8,601 bases of DNA from Promicromonosporaceae bacterium (GTDB lineage: Bacteria; Actinomycetota; Actinomycetes; Actinomycetales; Cellulomonadaceae). Both the position numbers and the translations under genes were made by a program. The notes under the pieces were generated by a model, which had not been told where the DNA came from, ran no database searches, and was given only the letters and a program-made list of their open reading frames with translations. Below are positions 1 to 6,669 of the stretch, piece after piece. The DNA lies in assembly GCA_009782865.1 (NCBI GenBank), contig WRIF01000047.1, positions 1 to 8,601 on the forward strand, read 5' to 3'. Each line of letters begins with the position of its first letter. The stretch's first letter is position 1.

Positions 1-680
1 CGGAGGCAGCGATCACCCCCGGCGTGATCGTCGGCTTCCCCGGCGAGACCGAGGCGGACTTCGCTGAGACCATGCGGGTGGTCGAGGCCGCCCAGTTCGA
101 CTCCGCCTACACCTTCCAGTATTCGATTCGGCCGGGCACCCCGGCCGCCGACATGCCTAACCAGGTGCCGGCCGAGGTGGTCACCGAACGCTTCAACCGC
201 CTGGTGGCCCTGCAGGAGCGTGTGTCCACCGAGCGGGCCGCCCGCTGGCTGGGCCAGGACGTGGAGGTGCTGGTGATCGACGGGGGCGGCAAGAAGGACG
301 GCCAGACGCATCGCCTGTCGGGACGGGCCCCCGACAACCGCCTGGTTCACTTCTCCCTGCCTCCCGCCGAAGCCACCGCCGGACGGTCGGTGGTTCCTCG
401 CCCCGGCGACATGGTGACCGTCACCGTCACCCAGACCGCCCCGCACCACCTCATTGCCGACAGTGCGCTCTCCGGCGGGACCTTCGCGGTGCGCCGCACC
501 CCGTCGGGCGAGGCCTGGCAGCGGACGCAGCCGGGCGCCCCGGAGGCGCATTCGCATGGAGGACCCAGCGCCGGTTCAAACGGGGGCGGGCCAAACGGGA
601 GTGGACCGGTGGCGCTGGGCATGCCCACCCTAGGGGCCAGGCCGCAGGGTGGGCCTCCGCCTAAGCCACAGGGTTGTTGA
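1..680 (+). CDS. miaB: MiaB, tRNA-2-methylthio-N6-isopentenyladenosine37 synthase (3' part only)
   Basis: This is the C-terminal portion of the radical-SAM methylthiotransferase that converts i6A37 to ms2i6A37 in tRNAs reading UNN codons. The reading frame is open from base 3, so the gene starts before the window; 225 residues are visible, against a usual length of about 450-520. It opens with the end of the radical-SAM barrel ([20 protein letters not shown], very close to the [15 protein letters not shown] segment typical of MiaB). The RPGTPAA and LVALQERVS segments that precede the TRAM domain follow. The TRAM RNA-binding domain is marked by [13 protein letters not shown] and by [11 protein letters not shown]. 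The tail is Gly/Pro-rich and ends in QGC, as in many actinobacterial MiaB proteins. The N-terminal 4Fe-4S cysteines lie outside the window. miaA begins 67 bases downstream on the same strand, so the two are probably co-transcribed. Identification rests on motif recognition and on the miaA neighbour. Confidence 0.93.
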   Translation, partial: EAAITPGVIVGFPGETEADFAETMRVVEAAQFDSAYTFQYSIRPGTPAADMPNQVPAEVVTERFNRLVALQERVSTERAARWLGQDVEVLVIDGGGKKDGQTHRLSGRAPDNRLVHFSLPPAEATAGRSVVPRPGDMVTVTVTQTAPHHLIADSALSGGTFAVRRTPSGEAWQRTQPGAPEAHSHGGPSAGSNGGGPNGSGPVALGMPTLGARPQGGPPPKPQGC

Positions 681-747
681 CCGCCGCGCCGGTCGGGTTG
701 GTCCGCCGGGCGGCGCGCGTCGGCCGACAGACGGTAGCGTTGGTGCG

Positions 748-1740
748 GTGATCATTGCCATTGTGGGCCCGACCGCCACGGGCAAGTCCGACCTGGCCCT
801 AGACCTGGCAGAAGCCTTGACGGCGGCCGAGATCGTGAACGCAGACGCCTACCAGCGGTATCGCGGCATGGATGTCGGCACCGCCAAGGTTCCGCCCGCC
901 CAACGGCGGGGGATACCTCACCACCAACTCGACGTGCTGGACCCGCACGCCGACTCAACGGTGGCGGAGTATCAGGCGGGCGCCCGGGCGGACCTCGCGG
1001 CCATCGCGGGAAGGGAGCACCGGGCCATCGTCGTCGGCGGCTCCGGCCTGTACGTCAAGGCCCTGCTAGACCACATGGACTTCCCCGGCACCGACCCGGC
1101 CATCCGCTCCCGCCTTGAGGCGCGCGTTGTCGCCGAGGGGCGGCTCGCCCTGCACGCCGAACTCGCTCGGCGCGACCCGGAGGCCTCGGCCCGCATCGAC
1201 CCGCACAACGCCCGCCGGATTGTGCGCGCCCTTGAGGTGATCGAACTGACCGGACGGCCCTTCACCGCCTACCTGCCCCGCGAGGAGTACGTGCGCCCCA
1301 CCATCCAGATCGGGCTGGACTGCTCCCGCGACCTGCTCGATCGGAGGGTCACCGCACGGGTGGACCAGATGTTCGCCGCCGGCCTGGTCGAGGAGGTGCG
1401 GGCGCTGGCCTCACCTGTGCAGGGGGGAACCGGGGCCGGGCTCGGGGCCACGGCCGCCCGCGCCGTCGGCTACGCCGAGACACTGCGGCACCTCGCCGGC
1501 GAGGTCACGGCGGACGAGGCCCGTGAGCACATCGTCTTCAACACCCGCCGCCTGGCGCGCAAGCAGATGGGCTGGTTCGGGCGCGACGCCCGGGTCCACT
1601 GGCTCCAGGCCGAGGACCCCAACCTGCTGGAGCAGGCCCTCGCCCTGGTGACGGCGGCCCACGCCACGGCAGCCCTTGAGGACGCCGCTCTGGGGCGCAC
1701 CCGCCGGCCCCTCGGTTCGCCGTCGCCGGGCCGCCCGTGA
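748..1740 (+). CDS. miaA: MiaA, tRNA dimethylallyltransferase
   Basis: MiaA transfers a dimethylallyl group from DMAPP to N6 of A37 in tRNA, giving the i6A that MiaB then thiomethylates. The protein has 330 residues (family about 300-320). The P-loop GPTATGKS is at residues 7-14. The DSxQ-type motif is at 33-36, read here as NADAYQRYRGMDVGTAK, and VVGGSGLYVKALL is at 95-107. PHNARRIVRALEVIELTG (152-169), AVGYAE (239-244) and NTRRLARKQMGWFGRD (265-280) are all family signatures. GTG 748 is chosen as start because it puts the P-loop six residues in, as is normal for MiaA. The frame stays open upstream to a GTG at 649, but that would add an atypical Arg/Gly-rich leader overlapping miaB. No good Shine-Dalgarno sequence is visible before 748, so translation may rely on coupling or the start may be less certain than the gene. 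The C-terminal 15-20 residues (Arg/Pro/Ser-rich) extend beyond the usual end. Confidence 0.95.
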   Translation: MIIAIVGPTATGKSDLALDLAEALTAAEIVNADAYQRYRGMDVGTAKVPPAQRRGIPHHQLDVLDPHADSTVAEYQAGARADLAAIAGREHRAIVVGGSGLYVKALLDHMDFPGTDPAIRSRLEARVVAEGRLALHAELARRDPEASARIDPHNARRIVRALEVIELTGRPFTAYLPREEYVRPTIQIGLDCSRDLLDRRVTARVDQMFAAGLVEEVRALASPVQGGTGAGLGATAARAVGYAETLRHLAGEVTADEAREHIVFNTRRLARKQMGWFGRDARVHWLQAEDPNLLEQALALVTAAHATAALEDAALGRTRRPLGSPSPGRP

Positions 1741-1807
1741 CTGAGCAGTAGCCGGATCGCGCTGTGTCCGAACCGGGCAGTGACCGACAAGGCCGACGGT
1801 AGACAGA

Positions 1808-1854
1808 CGGAAAGGCCCCGCCCGGGGTCGATTCGACGCGGGCAGGGCCTTCCG
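1808..1854. terminator. Strong hairpin between convergent genes, probable bidirectional terminator
   Basis: The left arm (1808-1824) and right arm (1839-1854) pair over about 16 bp with one bulged base and one mismatch. On the minus strand that mismatch becomes a G-U wobble, so the fold is slightly better for minus-strand RNA. A second short stem (GTCG/CGAC) lies in the loop at 1827-1837. The hairpin starts 7 bases past the stop of the minus-strand EF-G-like gene and 67 bases past the stop of miaA, the expected place for a shared terminator. No clear T-tract follows on either side, as is common in high-GC actinobacteria. Bases 1741-1807 hold nothing else recognisable. Confidence 0.7.
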
Positions 1855-1861
1855 GTGGGTA

Positions 1862-3919
1862 CTACTCGGGCTTCTTCGGCAGTTCTCCGATGAGGCGCTC
1901 GTAGTGGCTCGGTTCGATCACCAGGGAGGCGTGACCCTGCGTGAAGGAGCGGAGGTCGGCCATGTAGCGGCCCAGTTCGGCCTCGGGCACCTGCGCGATG
2001 ACCACGGAGTCGCCAGACTCCGTCATCTGCGTGTCCTGCACCCGGCCGCGGCGGCCGGAGAGGTCCTGCATGACGGCGCCCTGGTACTCCATGGGGACGG
2101 TCACCGTCACGGTGTCGATCGGCTCGAGCACGATGGTGCCGGCCTTCTCCAGGGCGGTGCGGATGGCCTTGGCCGCCGCGGTCTGGAACGCCATGTCGTT
2201 GGAGTCCACCGAGTGGGCCTTGCCGTCCACCAGCTCAACCGAGATGTCCACCACCGGGAAGCCGTTGGGGCCACCGCGCTCCATCGCCATCCGGGCGCCC
2301 TTGTCGACCGCCGGGATGAAGTTGCGCGGCACTGAGCCGCCGACCACGGAGTCGATGAACTCGTAGTCGCCACCCTGCGGGAGCGGGGAGACGATCACCT
2401 TGACGCGGGCAAACTGGCCGGAGCCGCCCGACTGCTTCTTGTGGGTTTCCTCGACCTCGATGCGCTTGGCGATGGTCTCTAGGTAGGCGACCGGCACCGG
2501 CTCCTGGGTCACGTTGACGTTGAAGATGCGCTTGAGGCGGTCGACGGTCACCGCGATGTGGGTGTCGCCCAGGCCGCGCAGGATGGTCAGGCCATCCTTG
2601 CGGTCGATCACCAGGGTGGGGTCCTCGGCAATGGTGCGTTGCAGCGCCGTCGAGAGCTTCTCGGTGTCGGCCTGGCTGACGGGCTTGAGCACCACGCCGT
2701 ACACCGGCGGCCGCACTGGCGCCTGCTTGGGCAGCCCGTGGCCGGAGTGCCTGGTCCATAGCAGCGAGCCGGCCGGGGTGTCTGCCAGCTTGGCAACGGC
2801 GCCGACGTCACCGGCGGACAGCGACTCGGTTGCCAGGTGCTCCTTGCCGCGCAGGCGGAACAGGTTGCCGATGCGCTCCTCGGTGCCGGTGGTGGCGTTG
2901 CGCAGCCGGTCGCCGGTCTTGATGGTGCCGGAGAGCACCTTGAACGTGGCGATCTGTCCCAGGAACGGGTCGGCCACATTCTGGAACACCTGCACCAGCG
3001 GCTCCCCCTTGGGGTCGCGCGCCACGTCGACGACGGTGCCGTCGGACATGGTGATCTGCGAGTCCTTGGTGGCGATGTAGGGCTCAACGCGGGTCAGCCA
3101 CTCGATGAAGCGGTCGACGCCACCCTCGGTGATGCCGGAGGCGATGATCACGGGCACGGCGTCACCGGCGGCAACCCGCTCGGCCAGCTTGTCGAGCAGC
3201 ACGTCGATGCCGGGCTCCTGCCCCTCGAAGTAGGCCTCCAGCAGCTCGTCGTAGTGCGAGACGATCTCTTCGGTGACCTCGCCGTGGAGTTCCTCGACCT
3301 CGTCGGCCATGTCGGCGGGGATGACGTCCATGGTGGTCTTGCCGTCGGGGCCGGTGAGGATGGCGCGCTTGCCGAGCAGGCCGACCACGCCGCGGAAGCC
3401 GTCTTCCTCGCCGAGGGGCAGCTGGATCGGGAACAGATGCGAGCCGAAGGCCTCGCGCAGTTCCCCGAGCACGCGCCGGAAGTTGGCCTGGGGGCGTTCG
3501 GCGCTGGAGACAAGCACGATGCGCGGCACGCCGGCGGCGTCGGCGGCGGCCCAGGCGGCGCGCGTGCCCGCGGTGACACCGGTCACGGCAGAGACGACGA
3601 CGACGGCCAGGTCGGCGGCGGTCAAGATGGCGTCAACGCCGCCGATGAAGTCGGGGTGACCTGGGGTGTCGGCGAGGGTCAGGGAGTGTTGCTTGCCCTT
3701 GTCATCGGTCCAGTCGAGGTAGGTCAACGCGGGAGACAGGGTGGTCTGCCGGGCGATTTCCTCGGGCTGGAAGTCGGTGGTGGTGGTGCCGGCGGCGATG
3801 TTTCCCGGGCGCGGGATCGCGCCCGCTCGGTGCAGCACCGCTTCTACCACCGTGGTCATGCCAGAACCGGCACTACCCACGACGGCAGCCATGATGTGGG
3901 GATTAGCCACGTTTGCCAT
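1862..3919 (-). CDS. EF-G-like protein (EF-G2 / FusA2 type) with degenerate GTP-binding motifs
   Basis: This is a 685-residue paralogue of elongation factor G, related to mycobacterial FusA2. Domain order is G domain (about 1-285), domain II (about 305-385), domain III (about 404-472), domain IV (about 473-590) and domain V (about 595-675). Conserved parts are DTPGH at 84-88 (switch II, catalytic His88), a switch I Thr at 60, the domain IV segments HKKQSGGSGQF (493-503) and HSVDSNDMAF (569-578), and LSGRRGRV in domain V. The nucleotide-binding motifs have diverged. The P-loop reads GSAGSGMTT (15-23), with Met21 where Walker A has Lys. The NKxD position reads SSAE (138-141). The SA motif reads ASG (260-262). 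The family is thus clear, but normal GTP binding is doubtful. The start is ATG 3919, set by a perfect AAGGAGG five bases upstream; the frame extends to 4027 but without such support. The gene lies 145 bases after the MFS gene and may have its own promoter. It is unlikely to be the main EF-G. Confidence 0.9.
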   Translation of the reverse strand: MANVANPHIMAAVVGSAGSGMTTVVEAVLHRAGAIPRPGNIAAGTTTTDFQPEEIARQTTLSPALTYLDWTDDKGKQHSLTLADTPGHPDFIGGVDAILTAADLAVVVVSAVTGVTAGTRAAWAAADAAGVPRIVLVSSAERPQANFRRVLGELREAFGSHLFPIQLPLGEEDGFRGVVGLLGKRAILTGPDGKTTMDVIPADMADEVEELHGEVTEEIVSHYDELLEAYFEGQEPGIDVLLDKLAERVAAGDAVPVIIASGITEGGVDRFIEWLTRVEPYIATKDSQITMSDGTVVDVARDPKGEPLVQVFQNVADPFLGQIATFKVLSGTIKTGDRLRNATTGTEERIGNLFRLRGKEHLATESLSAGDVGAVAKLADTPAGSLLWTRHSGHGLPKQAPVRPPVYGVVLKPVSQADTEKLSTALQRTIAEDPTLVIDRKDGLTILRGLGDTHIAVTVDRLKRIFNVNVTQEPVPVAYLETIAKRIEVEETHKKQSGGSGQFARVKVIVSPLPQGGDYEFIDSVVGGSVPRNFIPAVDKGARMAMERGGPNGFPVVDISVELVDGKAHSVDSNDMAFQTAAAKAIRTALEKAGTIVLEPIDTVTVTVPMEYQGAVMQDLSGRRGRVQDTQMTESGDSVVIAQVPEAELGRYMADLRSFTQGHASLVIEPSHYERLIGELPKKPE

Positions 3920-3924
3920 TTGCG

Positions 3925-3931
3925 CCTCCTT
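3925..3931 (-). promoter_or_regulatory. Ribosome-binding site that fixes the EF-G-like gene start
   Basis: On the minus strand AAGGAGG is followed by a five-base spacer (CGCAA) and then ATG at 3919. It is the strongest Shine-Dalgarno sequence in the window and decides against the upstream in-frame ATG at 4027. Confidence 0.85.
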
Positions 3932-3957
3932 GCGCTGGACGGATTTCGACCTCCGTG

Positions 3958-3988
3958 ATGTTAGCGCACCTGCGAGCCCCTTGCGCAA
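3958..3988 (-). promoter_or_regulatory. Candidate promoter of the EF-G-like gene
   Basis: On the minus strand a -35-like TTGCGC (3988-3983) is followed 19 bases later by a -10-like TAACAT (3963-3958, four of six matches to TATAAT with the key T-A...T positions kept). Transcription would begin near 3951, giving a leader of about 30 bases with the strong ribosome-binding site. The long spacer and modest -35 make this tentative. If real, the gene can be expressed separately from the upstream MFS gene. Confidence 0.3.
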
Positions 3989-4037
3989 ACGCCCGGGGTT
4001 TGAGCATGGCGTGGCGACGCGGCACACACCCGTCTGC

Positions 4038-4058
4038 CCCGGTACCGGCGATACCAGG
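4038..4058 (-). terminator. Small hairpin after the MFS gene, possible weak terminator
   Basis: A 7-bp stem (4058-4052 with 4044-4038, one G-U pair on the minus strand) closes a 7-base loop, beginning 6 bases past the MFS stop codon. There is no T-tract. It could be a weak terminator or an RNA-processing element before the EF-G-like gene. The support is position plus pairing only. Confidence 0.25.
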
Positions 4059-4064
4059 CCTGCC

Positions 4065-5312
4065 CTAGGCTGGCTGCGGCTCGTACCTGGCGATGTTGCG
4101 TTCGTTCACGACGACGAGTCCGACCGCGGCCAGGGAGGTGACCGCGGCGGCGGCGATGAACACCGTGCGCAGCCCAAACGCCTCGCCGAGCACCCCGCCG
4201 AGCAGGGCGCCGAGGGGCGCCGCCCCCGTGGCGAACAGGCGGTAGCAGGAGTTGACGCGCCCAAAGAGGTGCTCGGGGGTGATCGCCTGCCGCAAGGAGA
4301 CCAGGATCACATTCCAGGTCATGATGCCGATACCGCTGAGCACGGAGACGATGACGATGGGCCAGACGGCAGCTGTCAATCCTGGCATGAGGACATGCGC
4401 CACTCCGGTGGCGATGGCCAAGGAGATCGACATGGTCCGTCCCAGCACTCTGGCGGCGTGCGACGCCAGTAAGGAGCCGAGTACGGCGCCCACCGCCGCA
4501 GCGGTGGCGAGCATCCCAAACTGGGCGTCGGACAGGCCCATGGGGGAGTGTTCCCCGACCGCGAACAGGACGAATACCGCGCCCGCTGCCGAACCTGCCA
4601 GGTTCACCACCCCGGTCATCATCGCCATCGTGCGCAGCAGGGGGTGCCTGAACAGGTAGCGCATCCCCTCGGCAATGTCGGTGCGCATGGGCCGGGGCTT
4701 GCCCTCGGCGGCGGCGGCTCCGGCCGGGCGAAAACTGCCCTTAACCGAAGCGAAGACAAACACCGCTACCACCCACAGGGCGGCGGGCAGTCCGACCGCG
4801 ATCCAGGTGACTACCCCTACCAGGAGGCCGCCCAGTGGCGGGCCGATGAACTGGTTGGCGGCGATTTCTGCCCCGTACAGGCGGGCGTTCGCCTTGCCCA
4901 GGCAGGGCCTTGCCACAATCTGCGGGATGACCGTTTGCGCCGTGGTGTCGTGGAAGACCTCGGCGATCCCCGCGAGGAAGGCCGCCGCATACAGGGCGAT
5001 GATGTGGCCGGCCCCGACCCCGATGGCTAGGGCCAGTAGCGCCACCACCATGGCGCGGCTGGCGTTAGCCACCAGCATGATCATCCGGCGATCAAGTCGG
5101 TCAGCCAGGGCGCCCACGGGCAGGGTGAACAGTAACCACGGCAGCAGGTACAGCGTGGAGAGCCCGCCGATCAGCAGGGGGGACTCGGTCAGGGTGATGG
5201 CCACCAGCGGGACCGCGATCTTCAGGATGCCATCGGCCAGATTGGAAAACGCCGAGGCGGTCCACAGGCGCCAGAACACCGAACCGAGGGGCGACCTAGA
5301 ATCGGTGGGCAC
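4065..5312 (-). CDS. MFS transporter, MFS_3 / enterobactin-exporter-like family
   Basis: This is a 415-residue integral membrane protein with about 12 hydrophobic segments, the normal MFS size. The loop 2-3 motif A is present as GALADRLDRR (67-76), preceded by LSTLYLLPWLLFTLPVGA. The C-terminal half carries LRQAITPEHLFGRVNS and the following ATGAAPLGALLGGVLGEAFG (about 340-380), characteristic of the MFS_3 group of proton-driven exporters related to EntS. A central cytoplasmic loop (about 193-215, rich in Ala, Lys, Arg and Pro) separates the two six-helix halves. The substrate cannot be deduced: family members export siderophores, macrolides and other small molecules, and many are uncharacterised. 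The start is GTG 5312, with AGGG seven bases upstream inside GTAGGGTGAGGCA. The gene begins only 28 bases after the tag stop, so it is probably the second gene of a tag-MFS transcription unit. Confidence 0.88.
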   Translation of the reverse strand: MPTDSRSPLGSVFWRLWTASAFSNLADGILKIAVPLVAITLTESPLLIGGLSTLYLLPWLLFTLPVGALADRLDRRMIMLVANASRAMVVALLALAIGVGAGHIIALYAAAFLAGIAEVFHDTTAQTVIPQIVARPCLGKANARLYGAEIAANQFIGPPLGGLLVGVVTWIAVGLPAALWVVAVFVFASVKGSFRPAGAAAAEGKPRPMRTDIAEGMRYLFRHPLLRTMAMMTGVVNLAGSAAGAVFVLFAVGEHSPMGLSDAQFGMLATAAAVGAVLGSLLASHAARVLGRTMSISLAIATGVAHVLMPGLTAAVWPIVIVSVLSGIGIMTWNVILVSLRQAITPEHLFGRVNSCYRLFATGAAPLGALLGGVLGEAFGLRTVFIAAAAVTSLAAVGLVVVNERNIARYEPQPA

Positions 5313-5340
5313 TGCCTCACCCTACGTCTTTCGCTTTATG

Positions 5341-5934
5341 TCATGGTCGCACCACCCCCTCCGGGCTGGGCACCTTGGCGCGGACCGGGCAGGTGATGAG
5401 GTGGTCATTGACCAGGCCGCAGGCCTGCATGGCGGCATACGCGGTGGTTGGGCCGAAGAAGCGGAAGCCGAGCTTCTTGAGCTCGCGCGCCATCTCCTTC
5501 GACTCGGGCGTGACGGCCGGGACGTCGGCAAAGGTGGCCGGTGCGGCGTGCTCCGCCGGGGTGAAGCTCCAGAACACCTCCTCCAGGGTGCCGCCACCCG
5601 CCTGCAGTGCAAGCACCGCGTGCGCGTTGGCGATGGTGGCCTCGATCTTGGCCCGATTGCGGATGATCCGGCGGTCGTGGAGCAGCCGCTCGACGTCGTA
5701 CTCGTCTAGCCGGGCGACCTGCACCGGGTCGAAGCCGTGAAACACCTCCCGGAAGGCGTCCCGCTTGCGCAACACTATGAGCCAGCTGAGACCCGCCTGG
5801 AAGCCCTCCAGGGCGATGCGCTCCAAGAGGGCCGCCTCGCCGTGGACCGGCCGCCCCCATTCTTCGTCGTGATAACGGCCGTAGAGCTCATCATCGTCGC
5901 CGAAGCAACGGGTGCCGGGGATGTGCGCGATCAT
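5341..5934 (-). CDS. tag: DNA-3-methyladenine glycosylase I
   Basis: Tag is a base-excision-repair enzyme that removes 3-methyladenine from alkylated DNA. The protein has 197 residues (E. coli Tag 187) and keeps the family hallmarks. These are RYHDEEWG (20-27), LEGFQAGLSW (42-51) with the Glu43 that aligns with the substrate-contacting Glu38 of E. coli, FDPVQVA, and RIIRNRAKIEATIANA. Next come the VFWSF segment, LGFRFFGPTTAYAAMQACGLVNDH, and the zinc-binding set Cys10, His22, His178 and Cys182, equivalent to Cys4, His17, His175 and Cys179 of the E. coli enzyme. It is therefore predicted to be active. ATG 5934 is preceded by the Shine-Dalgarno-like AGGGTGG, which sits inside the second arm of a perfect inverted repeat (5939-5988). 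Translation may thus be controlled by RNA folding. It lies downstream of the methyltransferase on the same strand and just upstream of the MFS gene. Confidence 0.95.
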   Translation of the reverse strand: MIAHIPGTRCFGDDDELYGRYHDEEWGRPVHGEAALLERIALEGFQAGLSWLIVLRKRDAFREVFHGFDPVQVARLDEYDVERLLHDRRIIRNRAKIEATIANAHAVLALQAGGGTLEEVFWSFTPAEHAAPATFADVPAVTPESKEMARELKKLGFRFFGPTTAYAAMQACGLVNDHLITCPVRAKVPSPEGVVRP

Positions 5935-5938
5935 GGCT

Positions 5939-5988
5939 CCACCCTGCCCGATGGCACCGGATTCACCAAGCCCCAGCGGGCAGGGTGG
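5939..5988 (-). promoter_or_regulatory. Perfect 12-bp inverted repeat overlapping the tag ribosome-binding site
   Basis: CCACCCTGCCCG (5939-5950) and its exact reverse complement (5977-5988) flank a 26-base loop. In minus-strand RNA the second arm, CGGGCAGGGTGG, ends four bases before the tag ATG and includes its only Shine-Dalgarno-like sequence. Two readings fit: a terminator for the upstream methyltransferase gene (stop at 6025, no T-tract), or an RNA hairpin that hides the tag ribosome-binding site. The repeat is plain in the sequence; its function is inferred. Confidence 0.55.
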
Positions 5989-6011
5989 TGAACGTGCCGC
6001 GCCCCGGGCGC

Positions 6012-6020
6012 TGTGGACAA
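6012..6020 (-). promoter_or_regulatory. Isolated DnaA-box-like 9-mer
   Basis: TTGTCCACA on the minus strand exactly matches the DnaA box form favoured in high-GC actinobacteria. It lies in the 90-base gap between the methyltransferase stop and tag. I saw no cluster of boxes, so it is not an origin. It could be a DnaA regulatory or titration site, or chance. Confidence 0.25.
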
Positions 6021-6024
6021 CCAG

Positions 6025-6669
6025 TTAGGCGGCGGCGACGTGCAGCACGCGGAACCCCTTGGAGGAGCCGTGGCGGGTGACCGGCTGCCCCAGGTCGGCC
6101 TCGATCCAGCGGGCCAGCGAGTCCGCCCCTAAATTCCGTTGAACCACCAGCCACGCCCCGCTAGAGTCCTGTTCGCGAACCGCCTCAAGCCGAGGCAGCC
6201 AAGATGCAAGGATCTCGTGCAATGTGGATTTACCTACCCTGATCGGCGGATTGGACCAGGCCGCCTCGAACCGAACGGCGGGCGGCACCTGCTCAGGCAA
6301 GCAGGCCCGCACATTGGGCAGCCCCAGCCGCTCGGCGTTGCGCCGGGTTAGGTCCAGCGCCCGCTCGGAGGCGTCGACCGCCCAGATCGTCGCCTCCGGC
6401 GCCGCCAGGGCCAACGCAATCGTGATCGGCCCCCAGCCGCAGCCGATGTCCAGCAGGTTCACGTCCGCCCCGTTCGGCGGGCTGGGCACGCGGCGCAGCA
6501 GCACCGACGTGCCGAGATCCAGGCGGGTCGGAGAGAACACGCCCCCCGCCACCTCGACCTCCACCGCGTGGCCCCGCAACTCGACGCGCAGGGGTCGCCG
6601 TTCGGCGGCGGTGGCCGGCCCGCCCGTGAAGTAGTGCTCGGAGACGTCGGGAAGCGGTTGCAGACTCAC
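6025..6669 (-). CDS. Class I SAM-dependent methyltransferase, RsmC-like (MTS domain)
   Basis: This is a 214-residue single-domain methyltransferase of the MTS family, probably an rRNA guanine-N2 methyltransferase by analogy with RsmC/RlmG. SAM-binding motif I is LLDIGCGWGP (72-81), an acidic residue follows in AVDAS (Asp99), and the catalytic NPPI motif is at 140-143 followed by RVGKSTLHE. N-terminal HYFTGGPATAAERR and GGVFSPTRLDLGTSVLLRRVP are typical of the short actinobacterial members, which lack the duplicated N-terminal domain of E. coli RsmC (343 residues). The exact nucleotide modified cannot be told from sequence. The start is GTG 6669 with AGGA seven bases upstream; a nearby ATG at 6677 is out of frame and stops at once. 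The gene is divergent from hflX, an arrangement also seen in other actinobacteria. Confidence 0.85.
   Translation of the reverse strand: MSLQPLPDVSEHYFTGGPATAAERRPLRVELRGHAVEVEVAGGVFSPTRLDLGTSVLLRRVPSPPNGADVNLLDIGCGWGPITIALALAAPEATIWAVDASERALDLTRRNAERLGLPNVRACLPEQVPPAVRFEAAWSNPPIRVGKSTLHEILASWLPRLEAVREQDSSGAWLVVQRNLGADSLARWIEADLGQPVTRHGSSKGFRVLHVAAA

Noticed and set aside
722..739. Short similarity between the miaB-miaA gap (GACAGACGGTAG) and the segment near 1791-1810
   Set aside because: The shared pieces are short and in different order; nothing indicates a true repeat.
649..747. N-terminal extension of MiaA from GTG 649
   Set aside because: It would overlap miaB and add a non-conserved Arg/Gly/Pro-rich leader, while GTG 748 places the P-loop at the normal distance from the N-terminus.
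2837..3958. Long open frame (373 codons) on the plus strand opposite the EF-G-like gene
   Set aside because: Its product is Gly/Val/His/Asp-rich with no recognisable domain, and it is a mirror of the strong G/C third-position bias of the real gene on the other strand.
3920..4027. N-terminal extension of the EF-G-like protein from ATG 4027
   Set aside because: The added 36 residues do not resemble EF-G, and a perfect AAGGAGG lies five bases before the internal ATG at 3919.
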